The notes: generated by a model from the letters alone, not told the origin. Numbered from the stretch's first letter, positions 31,201-43,400 are shown. The stretch is DNA of 64,000 bases from Canna indica (GCA_034359265.1 CP136890.1:1304501-1368500), one strand, 5' to 3'. Translations and numbers: made by a program.

Positions 31201-34200
31201 ATGGGAGAAGTTCCTGAGTTTTCTACATCTGCATTTCCGCTTTTGGAAGGAGCTTTCTTTGGAATAGTTGGAACACTAATATTCTTTACCTGGTTATCAG
31301 ATGGCTGAACTTTTATTTGGAGCTTCAAATCATTTGCTACACTACTAACAACTTTCTGTGAATCTTTCTCAGAAATTTTAGGAATTGCAGAGAGAGGCTT
31401 GATATCATCCTTTCTTGGGAAAACCGATGCATCTGCTAAGTATACTCGTGATAGAATAGAATTCGTCCCGTCTCCTTCTGGACCCTCTATTTCTGGATTC
31501 TCTGAGCAAGGAGTTGTTGCTTTTTTAAGAAGCTCAAGAACTGACTGCAGTGTCTCAACTTTTTCAGGCTTTATTTTTGGGCACCGGTGCTTCCAAAATT
31601 CGATCTCCCAATCCCTGTCCCAAGCTCGTCTTCGTCGGCCATTTGTCGTTCCATAAATTTTTTTGGTCAAATTCTCACGTGTTTTTCCTTTTTTCAGCAA
31701 TTGATTTCTCACTCCAAGCGAAGGATTGGGTTTATTACCTATTTCTCTAGGTTCTATAATTGCTTCACGAAATGCTGTTAAGAGTTTACCATGAAAGGCA
31801 CTGTCCTTCACATCACAGTTAGATGTTTTATCCTGAACTGCTTCTTTGATCTCCTTTCGCAATTTCTGAACCATAATTTCCTTATCTGTCTTGTCTCCAA
31901 CCCTTCTCATGATCTTTTTTACTCTAAGTCCAGCTGAGTCGTCTCTTTTTTCTATAGTTTTGTTTACAAGCTTTTTGCCTGTTTGATCATCATGAAGTTT
32001 ATGATCTTCTCGAACAATATTCATTATATCTGAAGGTTGGGCTTCATTTTCCGCAACATATTTCATATTGTCATGTTTGCAACCTCTCGTGGCTTTAGGA
32101 TAAGCTTTAGAGTGATCTGGAACAAAGTCATTAACTTGACTTTCTGAAGGCATCATCAGGGATATCCTATCTAGTTTAGGTTTCTTTGCATTATCTGCAT
32201 CTTTTGATTTAACTTGAGATTCCTTTTTCCTTTTGTGCTTGTCATTGCTCATTGAATCAACATCCCTGTAAAGCAAAGGTCAAGTAATGAGATAAAATCA
32301 AGAACTGAACTTGCACAAGCTTTAACTCTTTAACAGAAAAGAATGGAACTATATCTGTTACTGGATCTATGTCATTGTAGTTCATATTAACACTAGGCAG
32401 AGTGACAAGCAGTTGATTTTTCTTTATAGTTAATCATAAAAAGAGCAAGAATAGGTAGAGAAAGGGAGTAATGAATGCAAGAAAACGAGGTGTAAGTGTG
32501 TAACAGTAAATTCAATGGCATGTGCTAACCCATACACCCAAATCACTGAAACTAGGTAGTCAAGGGTTTGATAACTTGTTGAAGTGATACTTGTTGGGAT
32601 GTACTACCCAGTTCCATCAGAACTTGCATCCTTGCTATGGTTCCAGTTAGGAAAGTTTTCACAATGTAATGTATGAGTACAATGAACACCATGTTTATTT
32701 TGTAGTTAATACTTAGAATGCATTGACATTAGAACCAGATAAGCAATCACACAACTATAGACAGAAGAAGTGGGAAAAACTTACACTATTCCTAAGTTGG
32801 ATTCAACTGCATGTTCCCTCATTGGATCTGCAACTTTAAAATCTTCTTGGCAAATGGCATTAACCACATCCTCAACAGAGCTGGTAATAATACCATCTAC
32901 TGCAATAATAAAAATCAACAAAGAAACCAATGTCATGAGACAAAATATACAGTCAGATTGAGAAACTGATAAGGTTTAAAAAACCGCCGGAAACGGTATA
33001 TACCGGCCGGTATATACCGGTTTTTGGGGATTCCGGTATTCGATATACCCGGTATTTGAAAATACCGGGTATATCATGTATATCGGGCGGTATATGGCGG
33101 TATTTCGCCATATACCGCCCGGTATGATGCGATATCGGGGAATATTGATTTTTTTTTTTTAAGAGTTAAATATAACTCTAAACAATACGTAATTGATGAA
33201 TAAACGTTTAAAATCAATATTCCAATGTCAAATACATGAATATTAAAAGTCATTTGGTACTGTATTAGGATTTTTCACAGATACAAGAGAATTACATTAG
33301 AATTAATATAGGGCGACATAAGCACACAGCTCAAAGGGTCTAAAATTTTTTCGGGACCGCCGAAGACTCTGCGTAGCACAACATAAGACGTAGTGCAACA
33401 TATCTAATAGCCGGCTAGAGGGCGGCACCAAAGTTGACTTTTAATTTGTACGGTCTTTAATTCGTACGGTTACGTTGCACCAAAATTTTTCACAGATACA
33501 AGAGAATTACATTAGAATTATGTTGCGCTACGCAGAGTCTTAGCGGGCGGGGGTCAAGGGGGCAGCGCCCCCTGCGGGGGTGTGGGGGCGGAGCCCCCTC
33601 CCGAAAAAATTTTAGACCCTTTGAGCTGTGTGCTTATGTCGCCCTATATTAATTCTAATGTAATTCTCTTGTATCTGTGAAAAATCCTAATACAGTACCA
33701 AATGACTTTTAATATTCATGTATTTGACATTGGAATATTGATTTTAAACATTTATTCATCAATTACGTATTGTTTAGAGTTATATCTAACTCTTAAAAAA
33801 AAAAAAAAAAAAACGGTATGCTATTCCTGTACCGGTCCGTACCGTGTGTCGGTACGGTACGGTACCGGTACCGAGATTTTAAACCTTGGAAACTGATATG
33901 GTCAAATTAAAAAAATTGCTGTAGTAACTAGTAATTTCCATTGCCAAACACCTAAGTAATTAGATAATATTGAAAAATGTTTAGCAAGGATTCATAGAAG
34001 CAACTTGTGAGATTACAAAGAGATTGTAGTCAATAGCGAGGAAGCACCAGAGAGAAACATAATCAAGATTCAATAGAATTTTGATTAATAGTAAAACTGC
34101 CAAACTAAAAGGTGCTGCTATTTCTAACTCTAAGTCTGATCAAAAGGATTTTTATCCAATAATCAATAAAACCATCTTCAGAAAATATTCCAAGAAATTA

Positions 34201-37200
34201 AAATGACAATTGCATGTTATCCAATTACCTGATATATTACATTCTTCTGAATTGTGTAAAGTTCTACTAATAACTAAAGGATCTTTGGCAGCAACATCAA
34301 CTAGCTCACCAACTGAAATGTAATTTACAAGAAAAAACACATTTCAGGACCACTTCGAAGACATGCAATCATAAAGTTTTGAGAAGATAGACAACAAAAA
34401 AATGATAAATTAGTTGATAAAAATACATCTTAGACGATATCAAAGAGATATAGCAAGATAATAACTAGCTTACATTTGTCTTGAGGCAGTTCAGCCATAT
34501 TTTGGTAAGAGTCACATGAGATAGAAAAAGAGTCATCTTGCTCGTTAAATCTAGAACTGCATAATGTTTCTTCTGCACAATTAGCCTCCATGGAGCTATG
34601 TATTAATGGATGGCAGGGAGAAACTTGTCCATCTTGTGATAGACCTGATGTCAAATCAATTACATTAAAAGATGCACTTTGTAACAGTAGCAAGGCTAAA
34701 GAAATTTTGTTCACTCTATCAAACTGTCTAATTTTAGGTAATATATTCACAATTATTTTTTGTAAAATTATCAGTTTCTATAACCAGTCTATCCGTACCG
34801 TTACTGCAAACCAAGCTGTTACCTTTCAGTTTATAACCATCAATCTTGTCAACTACATCATTCAGTTTGGGGTTAGAGTTTATAATATTGGAGTCAGCCG
34901 AAGTTGATTGGATTTCTTTGTTCATGCTTGTTTCTACCCAATTCTCCACTGAAGCACTAATTTTATCTTTACTTGTCTGATCCGCTTGAACCATTGAGAC
35001 AACTAGAGCTGTTTCACCATCATCAGCAACAGATACAGATACCTTCCCAAGAAAAGAATGGTCAACTGCACATCCAAGCTCGGCACCTTTTGAATCAGAA
35101 TTCTTCCCTTGATCTTCTACAGAAACTTGATCCATCTTTTCTGGTTCTTCAATAGATAAGCACCTAGGAGAAAAATCCAAATAGAAAAGATTATCGATAC
35201 CATTATAATGCCTGAAAGTAGAGCGGCGAATAGTAATGACATTGTCCTTGAATCAAAATTGACAAAAATTCATGCCATAAGAACAAATTTCAATGTACAT
35301 AGTAGTCACATTACCTAGGACACAACCAAGAACTAACAGATGTGCACTCAGGGTGAAATCCAACACAAAATGCATGATACCTGTCTTCACCAAGGATAGA
35401 ATAATCACAAAAAGGGTTAAAGCATGTCAAATGAGAGGTAAGGCATTTCATATTGAATAAACAATAGAACCTAGAAAACAATATATACAGTACACAAAGG
35501 ACATGAAAGTTAATATCCTAATTGAAATTTCAAATATCAAGATATAACATTGTATGAAGGACTTGTGCTGTTCTACTACTTTGCTGAGCGCCAATATTGA
35601 TAATAGAAACTGAATGTTGATTAAGAAAACAACTGAAGATATGTATTTATCAATTACCATATATCACATGAATCGCAAGCAATTGATGTGTCAAAAGTTA
35701 ATTCATCATCAGTTGCCAGCCCACTTCTAACCTTGCAGCCATTACCATCCAAACATGCAACTGCCTGCAGAACAAGAACCATGCAAAGTAAGATACTAAA
35801 GTACCTTTATGAAGAGACCAGTGCAAGGGCAGCATCATTACATCTTCATCAATGTAGTATGAGGGAAAGGACAATGCGTTATTCTTTCCTTGAACACTCC
35901 AATCCTCATCTCTGCAAATGGGAAAAGTATGTAAGATCAAATTTTCCTGTATTTCTCACACAAGTGCATCAAAAGTATGGTACTCAAAAGTTAAGACTAC
36001 ACAGATGAGTGAAGTACAAAGATCCTTCCCGTATGGCTAAACATAGTGATTGATTTGCGAAATACATAGGCTTAACATATGAATAGGCAATAAAATAAGA
36101 TGCTTTATTTTTCTAGTAAAGCTTCTCCAGGAACTGGAATCACGAATCCTAAAGAAAGCGCCAATTTTAAGGTGCAAAACACCTCATCAAGATAGCAATA
36201 CAATTTAAAGCACACAAAAAGGAATTTGAATATCAAGCTGACAAGCTCAAACTGTTGGTAGTGTGGGCTACAGTGGAGCAATATCTCTACAGATAATAGA
36301 AGGAAAAGAAAGGCACCGCTAAGATAGGATGTAGTACAAGTGTACAACTTTTAAGAAGCCCTACTATTTAAGCATTCAGAAAACCAATAAAACACAACTA
36401 CCGCTGAACCAGCTGCAAGTTGAAGTCGTTACTCAAATTCATTTTACATTCTAACATGGGATTACAAAATGGTATACAAGGCAAACTATCCTTTATGTGT
36501 GACACTCCTACTGGGTGCCAGTATTGTCCATATTCATGAAAATCGAACCAGCATGTACATATAGATACAAGTCTATCTGAAAACCAGTACCTGTGACACA
36601 AATATTTAAATCCTCATGTGGAAAATTCCATTAATGTAAGTAACATATCTCATATCAGTAAGCGTTAACCAACATATATCATACATCATTCAATCGAAGA
36701 GAGTTTCAATTCTCATTGTTAATAAACCAAAAAGCAGAACAGAAAATCAACAATTGAATAGTCACTGCAATAATATAATAAACCCTCCTATAAGAGATCT
36801 AATTCTATAAATTATAATAAAAATAATTAAAAAATGGAGTTACTGGTACTTCAGAATATATTACCTGGAAAGCAAGTAATTCTCGAAACTGATACTTCCA
36901 GTGGTGTCATAAACCTACAATTATTATTTTGTAGTTACAAAATATGTTGAACTAGGATGCACCAATAATTGGGTGTAAATGAATAGAGAGCAAACAGTTC
37001 AAACATAGACCTCAATGAAATGTACAAATGAGCAGATACTAGTGTTTGAAAATGCACTTACATCTATATCAATTAGTACAACAAACTTTTAAGAGAACAA
37101 ATTGCTTGAAGGGCCAGAGAGTTGCTTTGCAAAGAAATCTTGCTTACCGGAAAGCAGGTGATAAGCTGAAACTCATTTTTGCAAATTGGGCAGCAGTTTG

Positions 37201-40011
37201 TGATGGTAGCCCAGTTATCAATGCATGCAAAGCAGAACCTATAATTCCAATCAATCCCTTGTTATTAGCCAAATGCTGATTTACATCAAACAATCATATT
37301 CATGGTAATTAATCTTTACTCAAAGAAAGGACAAGCAGGAAAGAATTGACAATTTGGCATCTTAAGTCTTAACCAATCCAGAAACTACAACTTGCTTATC
37401 AGTAGACCATATTTAAGTGGCAATGGCTCTTAAAAGAAAAAATGAACATTAATATGATCAATTTTGAGGCTTATGTGCATGCACATTTCTTAAGTTCAAA
37501 AAACAGGGTCGCATGACCATTTTATTATCAATGAAAATTAAAATAAAAGAAATGCTATTGACAACCTTGAGAAGACTACAATGCATTTGCAACAATTTAC
37601 GCAACTAGATCAAGGCAACATAGATCCTTTAACAATGCACATGGTTGGATATGTAACATATGACTTATCTTGCCTAACATTTATGTTGGTCCATAAGTGC
37701 ATCAAAATCAGTATCCTGTAATATTTTTCTAGAAATCTCATCTTCATCAACGACCAGCCACAGTATTATTGTCATAGATTATTTGTAAAGTTAATAGAAT
37801 AAATTCAATTGTGCAAATCATACACCATACCCCACAGGAAATACCTCAAAGATGACTTCTGAACAGTAACAAAAAATAGTACCATACCACTTTTTAAAAT
37901 AATTTATATACAACTTGCATAAGACATTTAGGAAGTAACAAAATATCTCATAATTCTATATATTAACTAATAGGAGTCAGAATACAAGTATATGCAAATT
38001 GCATCATCAATATATCAAAATAGTAGTCAAAATAATTTAGTTTCCATCTTATAAAATACTCCATAGTCTAATTTGAATATGTTGACTAACTAGGTAAAAT
38101 GCATGACAAAGATTATTTTATCTATTCATCCAAGTAATTTATTGAATAACAGGTTGCTAGATTTTGGAATTTCACGAGTTAAACCATCGGATAAAAAACA
38201 AACGGAAAAAGAAGAGAAAATGGTAATGCATTAGTACCACCTACCAATCATCACAGCAATCCAGAACTCCTCTATCAATGATAATATCTGTACATATTCC
38301 GCATCTTTCATTCTCAAATGTAATATCTTCCTGCACGGATGACATATAATATGCAGACATATATCAGTATATCAACAAGGCACTGAAAATAGTAGCTAGA
38401 AGATGTGAAAAACAATACATTGTCATATTACTGACATGACATTACCAGCAATTCAACACACATGTCAGTTACAAATACAATATGCAGACATATATATTGT
38501 TAGCATGAACATAGCTGAGAAGGGAGTGGAGGTAAATAAATCTGCTAGATAAAAGATATATTGTTAGTGTTAAAGTCCCACATTGGTTAAAAATATGGTC
38601 TAGATAGCCTTTAAATAGATTGGGCAACCCTCCCCCTTTGAGCTAGCTTTTGGGATGAGTTAGGCCTACTAATTTCTCAACATGGTATCAAAGCTAGACA
38701 TATCCTGTGGTTAATATTGTGCCCCTGTGGTTGATATTGTGCCACCCGCAGATGTCCAGTCTTGCAATGTCACCGGGCCAAGGAAGCGGCTGCGCGAAGA
38801 GCCGCTCATGGCGGCACCGCAACCCTGCTATGCCAACTGCACCGCCTCTCATGTTCCGGCAAGGGCCGCCCTTTTCACCATGGAAGAAGACTTCCTAATC
38901 TCTCCTCTCTAATGGCGTGGCGCCGTGGCCTAACTCATCCTCTGACCTATCATGTGGTTGATATTGTGCCACCCGCAGATGTTCAGTCCTGCAAAATTTC
39001 ACGCTCCAGATGTCCAATCCTGGGCGTGAGGGGGGGTGTGTTAAAGTCCCACATTGGTTAAAAATATGGTCTAGATAGCCTTTAAATAGATTGGGCAACC
39101 CTCCCCCTTTGAGCTAGCTTTTGGAATGAGTTAGGCCTACTAATTTCTCAATAGTTAGGTTTCGTGTGAATTGAAACAGCCTAATGGTACCAAACACGAG
39201 GTTCATTCTGGCCAAAAAAATGGTTTCAGCTGGTATACCAGTATGAACATTTAAGCTTCGAACTAGAACATGCTGGAACTCCACCATTTGGTGGTAAGAA
39301 CTATCAAGTATTGCCAAGTCTGAGAGATAATAAACTCTTGAGTTGATGGACATTGATACCACTTGCCACAAAATCCCTTTCTTATACTGAACTATGAGAT
39401 GTCAAATGCCTTTAGCTACATTACAAAAGAACAATACAATATATATATACACAGTTACACAACTAAAAGTAAGGAATGAAAGAAAAAGATTTAAGTGATA
39501 AAGATGGAGGGGAATCCACTGCCAGTTTTGATCAAAGAAAATATGTACCTAGTGAAGTAAAAACACTGAAGAGGTGAAATAATAAAAGGGAGGGAAATAA
39601 AAGGAGAACTAAGAGAAAATACAAGACAAATATGTACATATATCCCAAAAGGAAGGGAAAAAATGTATCATGAATATTATCATTGAACTTCCTATACCTG
39701 CATAGTTGACAAAACTGTGCTATGCATATACTTTTGGCCATAAAGTCTATTATATAACTGATCTGAATGCATAAAACAATCATCTTTTGCTTTTATGTAA
39801 TAGGAAAGTGCTTAAATTTGGCTACCTTTTCCATTTTGCCATCAGCTACTGGACATATTATAACTAAGAACTAAATATGACAAGACAACAAATGAACAAA
39901 TAACTTAAAGATTATGTAAAAATGCAAGGATCAAGCAGAAATTACTCGATCATCCTCATCTTCATCAACAGCTTCTATAGATTCAAATGTGTTGCTCTCT
40001 TGCAGGTACAT
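28296..40011 (-). CDS. RING and PHD finger protein, At4g10930 type
   Basis: Fifteen coding exons: 40011-39946, 38330-38245, 37238-37148, 36914-36865, 35911-35842, 35764-35658, 35380-35315, 35163-34823, 34644-34474, 34312-34229, 32899-32785, 32265-30969, 30876-30802, 30401-29319, 28508-28296. All are in phase and give 1304 residues. A RING finger spans residues 32-70 (C32, C35, C48, C53, C56, C67, C70). Its histidine position is Asp50, which is unusual. A PHD finger spans residues 125-180 with ligands C125, C131, C151, C154, H159, C162, C177 and C180. A long acidic/basic low-complexity middle follows, with [14 protein letters not shown]. Two conserved C-terminal blocks begin [13 protein letters not shown] and [16 protein letters not shown]. 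Nuclear chromatin reading and E3 activity are inferred from the domains; I know no proven role. The coding start lies in the second exon; a 5' UTR exon lies near 42.4-42.6 kb. Confidence 0.92.
28566..28701. repeat. 68-bp tandem duplication in the last intron of the RING/PHD gene
   Basis: Two near-identical copies of a unit beginning GAACAATT and containing CATTGAAGCAATTTTGCC start at 28566 and 28634. The few differences suggest a fairly recent duplication. Confidence 0.8.
32972..33888. mobile_element. Non-autonomous TIR/foldback element in an intron of the RING/PHD gene
   Basis: About 0.9 kb flanked by GAAACTGATA on both sides (32962-32971 and 33889-33898), an 8-10 bp target duplication depending on the exact ends. 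The outer ends are AGGTTTAAAA at the left and its complement TTTTAAACCT at the right. Inside, about 200 bases near 33150-33355 are repeated in inverted orientation near 33600-33800, with CAAAGGGTCTAAAATTTTTTC as a shared core. The outer parts are rich in ACCGG/TACCGG words. The centre holds an extra partial copy of the arm (TTTTTCACAGATACAAGAGA) and a GGGGGC/GCCCCC hairpin near 33555-33600. Long arms and a 9-10 bp duplication suggest a Mutator-like origin, but the superfamily is uncertain. Confidence 0.7.
36402..36590 (-). other. Candidate 63-codon in-frame cassette exon (not in the main model)
   Basis: Inside the intron between the RING and PHD exons there is an open 189-base stretch. It has an acceptor-like CACAG at its start and a donor-like CG/GTAGTT at its end. 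Its entry and exit phases match the flanking exons exactly, so including it would add 63 residues ([15 protein letters not shown]...) without breaking the frame. I left it out because At4g10930-type proteins, as I recall them, run directly from the RING linker into [11 protein letters not shown]. It may be coincidence or an alternative exon. Confidence 0.3.
38568..39153 (+). mobile_element. Complete TRIM retrotransposon (115-bp LTRs)
   Basis: Two nearly identical 115-bp terminal direct repeats, 38568-38682 and 39039-39153, begin TGTTAAAGTCCCACATTGG. The left one ends CAACA; the right one ends CAATA, so its final dinucleotide is mutated. A tRNA-iMet-type primer binding site, TGGTATCAAAGC, follows the left LTR directly. 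A purine tract (GAGGGGGGGTG) precedes the right LTR. The element is flanked by the 5-bp duplication GTTAG (38563-38567 and 39154-39158). At 586 bp and without coding capacity it fits a terminal-repeat retrotransposon in miniature. It sits in an intron of the RING/PHD gene, in the opposite orientation to that gene. Confidence 0.92.
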
Positions 40012-41026
40012 TGGTTTTATGGAAAATGATATACTCAACCTGAATATAAGACAAAATCTAATATAATGTTGAGTGTATTATACAGAAATATGAATTGAAA
40101 TCTATCGTCACAAGATTACCACAACAAAGGCAGACAACAAAAGAAGGTCCGCAAGCAAATTATTGAAAAAGGTAAAGAAGAATAAGGAAGAAATGATAGG
40201 GACCATATCAATGTAAGGGATGTCAACCTCAAGAATCAAGATCCCTATGAAAATTAGAATTCACAAGCAACACTTAGAGTTCCATATAATATTCAAAGCC
40301 AAAAAGATAAGCGCTGAAATGGAGCACTAAGCAAATAACCTAGGGCATAGATAAACATCATATGTACATGAAAACCCTCCGAGGTGAAGGGAAAACCATG
40401 AGGCAATATCTGAGAAAATGCATTATGTGAAAAAAGTAATTAATTTTCCATATTGTCTGAATCTTGGCTAAACTTGTGCTACAAATCAAAAGAGGATGAA
40501 AAGAAACAAACTCATAAAAACATGAGAATCTCCATGACCACATGGTGAGAACATCCTCTTCAAAGACAATGGTAGAACTGCGGAACTCCAAGAAGAGAAA
40601 TCTAAACCAATGAAGCGCCCTCTTCTTTTATATATTCTCTCACCTCTCTCTCTTTTCTCCTCATGCATTTCTCTCTGTTTTTCTTTTTTTGTGTTCATGT
40701 GCAGTAAGCACCTAAGAGGACAAGTGTTCTATTTTTCTCATCTCAGTAAAGTAACAAATTCCTCCTCCTTTTACATGTAGCAATATGCCACATTTGTTGG
40801 GTTGCAACCCCAAAATAAAATACCAATTGTAGGAGTTGTCCTCAAGATTCCTGCAAATTCCAATTCCTAAGCAGCAAAGGTGAGTTTGAAAATAATAATT
40901 AGGGAAACATCAATGCCAACAAAGGATTGATTCTTATAGTTATTGAGGATATTAACCAATTACTCGGTTACAAGAATTGCTAAAAATAGTGCCCTTTTGT
41001 GAATGTCCAACATAATTGTTAGGACA

Positions 41027-41600
41027 ATTAACCTTGGACCTAACTCCACCCCAAAAGCTAGCTCAAAGGGAGAGGATTGTCCAATCTATTTAAAGGCTAT
41101 CTAGACCATAACCTCAAGCAATGTGAGACTTTAACACACCCCTTTACGCCCAGGATTGGACATCAACCACATTTGGAGCGTGAAGTTTTGCGGGTGGCCC
41201 AATGTCAACCATAGGATAGGCTTTGATACCATGTTAACAAATCAGCCTTGGACCTAAGTCCACCCCAAAAGCTAACCCAAGGGGGGAAGGACTGCCCAAA
41301 CTATTTAAATGCTATCTTGATCATATCCTTAAGCAATGTGGGACTTTAACATAACCCTCTCACACCCACGATTGGACATTGGACATATGGAGCGTGGAGT
41401 TTTGTAGGATTGGACATCTGCGGGTGGCACAATATCAACCACAGGATACGCTCTAATATCATGTTAAGAAAATCAACCCTGGACCTAAGTTGTCGGGGAT
41501 CGAACCAAGGTCACCCGCGTGATAGGCGGGAATACTCACCACTATACTACAACCTCAAGGCTATCTAGACCACAACCTCAAGCAATGTGGGACTTTAACA
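41027..41600 (-). mobile_element. Tandem TRIM with three LTRs and two internal regions
   Basis: The same TRIM family as at 38568, on the reverse strand. LTR copies lie at about 41027-41136, 41232-41351 and 41462-41600. Each ends on the forward strand in ACTTTAACA (reverse: TGTTAAAGT). The reverse-complement primer binding site TGGTATCAAAGCC adjoins the copy at 41232. Two short internal regions separate the LTRs. The third LTR carries a tRNA-like segment in place of about 50 bases. No convincing target duplication was found. The array lies in the large 5' UTR intron of the RING/PHD gene, in the same orientation as that gene. Confidence 0.85.
41486..41556 (-). tRNA. tRNA-Asp-like sequence inside a TRIM LTR (probable pseudogene)
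   Basis: The reverse strand reads almost as a plant tRNA-Asp. It has a D-arm with A box TAGTATAGTGG, a perfect 5-bp anticodon stem CCCGC/GCGGG around loop CTATCAC, and a T-arm with B box GGTTCGATCC. The anticodon position reads ATC where tRNA-Asp normally has GTC; it would still pair with the Asp codon GAT. The acceptor stem is weakened (GAGGTTG against CAACTTA, with one mismatch and one wobble), and the T stem has two mismatches. These defects make a functional tRNA unlikely, but both internal Pol III boxes look usable. The segment replaces part of an LTR of the tandem TRIM. Confidence 0.7.
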
Positions 41601-42409
41601 AGTGATAATTTCAAATATTCCTTTACAAGCATGCAATACAGAATGACACTCCTCTCACATGTCTATCAAGAAAAACAAATTAATTTTTGTACTGTGCATC
41701 TAAATTTTTCATTTCTTTCAATCAATGATGACCGTTCACTTACATCTTAGTGAGATTAGTATATTCTCATAAGAAATCCATCATTTGTTTTGAAGCAAAA
41801 TAGCATCCTGCCTCTTTTAAAGCTCATTCCTTCTTTTCCCTCCCTCTCATAGTTTTAGTTACTGCATAGTCCAATATTATACCAACCGCGTCAGTAGAAA
41901 TGAGGTCTGAATCACATACAAAAGGATTATCTGGAATAGAATCATTGTTCTTGAAGAGTTCAACTCTTTTATAAGAATAGCAGACAAAATGGTGTCATAA
42001 TTCTTCAAGGGAGAGAGAAAGGCGCAGTTCAATGGAAGTGAGGAAGAGGAGAAGGGAAAAGAAAACAACAAACAGTTACAAGTCTGATCACTTTTAAAAC
42101 ATACTACCAGAACACCAAATTTAGCATAGTATAAGCTTCAAACATAAAAGGCATATGGCAACAGGAGTTCTCCGGGGCAAATTAGGATAACATAATCTCA
42201 TATCAACACTTAGTAAGCACACTGGAACACATTTCTCCAACTACATAACCTCTCAGAAGGCAACGTGATTCCTACGAATTATGCATCATATTGAAGATGG
42301 CAGTTTTTCGACAAGGATCGATGACCTCAAACCAAAATAAAATTAGGAAAAAAGGACGACAGCTTCTGAGATCTTGATAGGCTAAACATCGGAGAAATCG
42401 GAAACGTAC

Positions 42410-42600
42410 CTCTGGCCGGAGAGAGGCAGCTGTCGCCGGTTTCTCAATCCACTCTACGGTCTCCGGAGTCGGAATATTTTCGGGCGAGGCTTTGGGAGAA
42501 AATCTAAACCAGCATGCAGCACGATCTTGATGTACCGGAAGGAAGAAACAGTTTATTGAACGAAGGGGCGGATGACGGCGTCCCCCGGCGCGTCGGTGGA
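42410..42600 (-). other. Probable 5' UTR exon of the RING/PHD gene
   Basis: A GC-richer stretch on the reverse strand ends in the good donor CCAGAG/GTACGT at 42410. It has no long frame; its only evident ATG (ATGCTGGTTTAG) is a three-codon upstream ORF. The next acceptor, TATATTCAG, opens the exon holding the start codon at 40011. The upstream boundary is approximate. Confidence 0.5.
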
Positions 42601-42814
42601 AGAGGTGGCGCGGGCAGGGTTTCTAGTCGGCGAAGTGGGCGTGCGTCGGCCGATGTAGCTTCGGCGTGAATCCCGTTACCATTTCTTCATGGTAATGAGA
42701 ATTGGACCGGACCAGCCCATGCCCGGGCCCAATCGAATCGAACCGCTTTTTTTCATCTATATGTTCCCTACGAAAAGAAAATATTAACCCACAAAATCTG
42801 CCCACCCTGCTACC

Positions 42815-43400
42815 TAGGGGTGTGCATGGGTATCAGGCAGATCGAGAACCAATTCGAACTTATTTGATTCAGATAGATCTGAATTAAATTTAGATATGAT
42901 CTGAAATGAAAATTAAAAAATCGATTAAAATTGATTTCAGTTTTTGGTCCAACACATTGGGTACTCAAAATCAAAACCATAATTGATTCCTGAACCCTGT
43001 GCAATATTCGAAATTTTTACATTTTAACATGTAAATGAATATGTTCTAATAGGGTACTCATAATTTTTAAATGAATATGTTCTAACATGGTGCCCGAAAT
43101 CTTTAAATAAATAGGTTCCAACAGGATATCCATAATTTGTAAATGAACAAGTTCCAACAAGGTACATATAACTTGTAAATGAACATGTTCCAATATGGTA
43201 CATAAAACTTATACCCTGGACCTTGTAAATGAACAAATTTCAATAATGTATCTGAAATTTGTACCACATCATAGATTCCGCGTAGAGTCTGATTTCAAGT
43301 TTCAAGAGGGTAGGGTCTAAATTCAAGAACCGATTCGATACATGATAGAGTTTAGGATCTGAGTATTATGAAAAACACAAGGTACCAGGACCCACTCCTC
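42815..43400. mobile_element. Degenerate hAT-derived repeat with internal tandem units
   Basis: Starts TAGGGGTGTGCATGGG and ends near ACTCCTCTA at about 43400. The interior holds about five ~45-bp units built on TAAATGAA(T/C)A(T/A)GTTC(T/C)AA. These are shared, in the opposite orientation, with the copies at 4036 and 49061. The bases flanking the ends only partly match (CTGCTACC versus TTGCTTAC), so the borders are tentative. Confidence 0.5.

Noticed and set aside
33540..33600. GC-rich GGGGGC/GCCCCC stretch as a terminator or structured RNA
   Set aside because: It sits in the centre of a foldback element inside an intron and resembles hairpin cores of plant transposons.
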